DNA of 7,329 nucleotides from Anaerolineales bacterium (lineage in GTDB: Bacteria; Chloroflexota; Anaerolineae; Anaerolineales; UBA4823). Where the stretch lies: NCBI GenBank assembly GCA_020853835.1, contig JADYYC010000006.1, positions 1 to 7,329 on the forward strand, written 5' to 3'. Of this stretch, positions 5,853 to 7,329 are shown in pieces; the first letter of the stretch is position 1, and every line of letters starts with the position of its first letter. Position numbers and translations under genes: made by a program. Under the pieces are notes generated by a model, which was given only the letters and a program-made list of their open reading frames with translations, ran no database searches and had not been told where the DNA came from.

Positions 5853-7329
5853 ATGGAAAACCTGAACGGCTCGGTCGAGCACATCACCTTCTATAACCCC
5901 GAGAACGGTTACAGCGTGCTGCGGTTGAAGCCCGAGCATGGGCGCCCGCCACGCGCCAGCCGGGAGGGCCTGGTCACTGTCACAGGCAACCTGCCACAGT
6001 TGTCCGTCGGGGAGCACCTGCGCCTGCAGGGGGAGTGGATCAACCACCCGCGCCACGGGCTCCAGTTCCAGGCCCAGGTTTGCGAGCAGGCCCTGCCCGC
6101 CAGCGCGGCCGGCATTCGCCGCTACCTGGGTTCAGGCCTGGTGCGCGGCATCGGCCCGCGCCTGGCCGAGCGCATCGTGGGCCGCTTTGGCGCGGACACG
6201 CTGGATGTCATCGAGCGCCAACCCGAGCGGCTGCTCGAAGTCCCCGACATCGGCCCAAAGCGGGCCGGGTTGATCTCCGCCGCCTGGCAGGAACAGAGAC
6301 ATGTGAAAGAGATCATGCTCTTTCTTCACAGCTATGGGGTAAGCACCAACCTGGCGGTCAAAATCTACAAACAATACGGCGACCAGGCGCTTTCGGTCGT
6401 CAAATCCAACCCCTATCGCCTGGCGCAGGACATTCATGGGGTGGGGTTCAAGACCGCCGACCGCATCGCACAGGCGCTGGGGCTTCCCGCCGATCACCCG
6501 GGCCGGCTGGAGGCGGGCCTGCTGTACGTCCTCGACCAGGCCGGAAATGAGGGGCATGTCTTCGTCCCGCAAGACGAGTTGACCAGCCGGGCCGCGAGCC
6601 TGCTGGAGGTGGGCGCGGAAACGCTGCAACCCGCGGTTCAACGCCTGGCCCAGGAGGGGCGCGCCTGCCTGGAGCGCCTGCCGCCTGAAATCAGCGCTTT
6701 ATCCGGCGGGCAAGGCCGGCAGGGCGAAGCTGGCGACCGGGAGGCGGTCTACCTGGCGCCGTTTTATCACAGCGAACGGGGCGCAGCCGAGCGGCTGCGC
6801 CTGCTTGGGACCGCCTTTCCGACCCGCCTCAGCGACATACCGCCCGCCTTTGTCGCTCTCGACCCGGACCTGTCGCCTGAACAGCAGGCGTCCGTCCGCA
6901 TGGCGCTCTCCAACCCGCTTAGCGTGCTCACCGGCGGCCCTGGAACGGGGAAGACGACCACGCTCAGGGCGCTGATCGAGGTTCTTGATGCGTCTGGCAA
7001 GCGCTTCTTGCTTGCCTCGCCAACCGGCCGCGCCGCCCGGCGCCTTTCGCAGGCCACGGGGCATCCCGCCAGCACCATCCACCGGCTGCTCGGCTTCTCC
7101 CCGGGCGAGGGCTTCAAGTTCGGGCCTGGTAATCCGCTCAAAGCCGATTTGTTGGTGATCGATGAGGCCTCCATGCTCGACCTCACCCTCGCCTACCAAC
7201 TCCTGCGGGCGATCGAGCCGGGGACGCACCTCCTTTTGGTCGGGGATGTGGACCAGCTTCCGTCGGTCGGGGCGGGAGACGTGCTGCGCGACCTGATCGA
7301 GAGCGGCATCGCCCCGCTGACCCGCCTCA
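5853..7329 (+). CDS. recD2: RecD2-type ATP-dependent DNA helicase (superfamily 1B), C-terminus outside window
   Basis: The frame is open for 492 codons to the right edge; RecD2 proteins usually have about 720-800 residues, so roughly a third is missing. RecD2 unwinds DNA 5' to 3' in repair without RecB and RecC. The start MENLNGSVEHITFYNPENGYSV matches the typical RecD2 opening, an OB-like N-terminal region. Helix-hairpin-helix segments follow at about 92-150 (VRGIGPRLAERI and VPDIGPKRA). The first motor domain has Walker A GGPGTGKTT (361-369, K367), the SPTGRAARRLS and TIHRLLGF motifs, Walker B VIDEAS (D437, E438), and motif III GDVDQLPSVGAGDVL (D465, Q468). Motifs IV-VI and the SH3-like insertion lie outside the window. 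The presence of the HhH region separates it from the RecD subunit of RecBCD. No Shine-Dalgarno sequence is visible before the ATG, and no promoter is evident in the 55-base gap. Confidence 0.92.
   Translation, partial: MENLNGSVEHITFYNPENGYSVLRLKPEHGRPPRASREGLVTVTGNLPQLSVGEHLRLQGEWINHPRHGLQFQAQVCEQALPASAAGIRRYLGSGLVRGIGPRLAERIVGRFGADTLDVIERQPERLLEVPDIGPKRAGLISAAWQEQRHVKEIMLFLHSYGVSTNLAVKIYKQYGDQALSVVKSNPYRLAQDIHGVGFKTADRIAQALGLPADHPGRLEAGLLYVLDQAGNEGHVFVPQDELTSRAASLLEVGAETLQPAVQRLAQEGRACLERLPPEISALSGGQGRQGEAGDREAVYLAPFYHSERGAAERLRLLGTAFPTRLSDIPPAFVALDPDLSPEQQASVRMALSNPLSVLTGGPGTGKTTTLRALIEVLDASGKRFLLASPTGRAARRLSQATGHPASTIHRLLGFSPGEGFKFGPGNPLKADLLVIDEASMLDLTLAYQLLRAIEPGTHLLLVGDVDQLPSVGAGDVLRDLIESGIAPLTRL

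Noticed and set aside
6035..6550. A 171-codon plus-strand frame inside the helicase gene
   Set aside because: It is an out-of-frame shadow. The helicase frame across the same bases carries the helix-hairpin-helix segments and continues to the Walker motifs.
1..7329. A multi-gene defence, mobile or biosynthetic system
   Set aside because: There are no transposase, integrase, toxin-antitoxin, CRISPR or biosynthetic genes, no direct-repeat boundaries and no tRNA. The four genes have separate promoters or terminators and unrelated roles. RecD2 is a common repair gene and by itself does not indicate a defence locus.

Overview
This is a GC-rich bacterial chromosomal window with four protein-coding genes. 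Two lie on the minus strand (left half) and two on the plus strand (right half), diverging from one intergenic promoter region. The gene set suggests a Gram-positive-type or monoderm bacterium. It comprises a LytR-CpsA-Psr (LCP) cell-wall ligase with a LytR_C tail, a stand-alone RecD2-type helicase, a secreted parallel beta-helix protein with the choice-of-anchor Q style of repeat, and a NAL1-like cytoplasmic trypsin fold. Chloroflexota (Anaerolineae) is my best guess from this mix and the codon style. That is inference; no rRNA or other taxonomic marker is present.

Layout. (1) Positions 1-2577, minus: the N-terminal 859 codons of a large secreted beta-helix protein, open without interruption and running off the left edge. 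It has a signal peptide and two successive copies of a roughly 400-residue module. (2) Positions 2578-2784: a short spacer holding the terminator of the next gene and a TATAAT promoter for the beta-helix gene. (3) Positions 2785-4074, minus: a 429-residue trypsin-like protein whose protease core sits between two copies of one 68-residue module (36 of 68 residues identical, no gap). (4) Positions 4075-4354: a divergent promoter region with a consensus -10 in each direction and a perfect 11-bp inverted repeat between the leftward -10 and the protease start. (5) Positions 4355-5797, plus: the LCP protein, 480 residues. (6) Positions 5798-5852: a strong intrinsic terminator hairpin reaching almost to the next start codon. 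(7) Positions 5853-7329, plus: the N-terminal 492 codons of a RecD2-like helicase, cut by the right edge.

How they work together. Each gene appears to be its own transcription unit; I see no operon and no sign of a joint pathway. The LCP protein and the beta-helix protein both belong to the cell surface, the helicase to DNA repair, and the protease-like protein (no signal peptide) probably to the cytoplasm. There are no RNA genes, CRISPR arrays, insertion sequences or attachment sites. I do not see a previously undescribed multi-gene system here. The points most worth a second look are the protease with matching modules at both ends, the duplicated beta-helix module, the leader hairpin, and the terminator that abuts the helicase gene.
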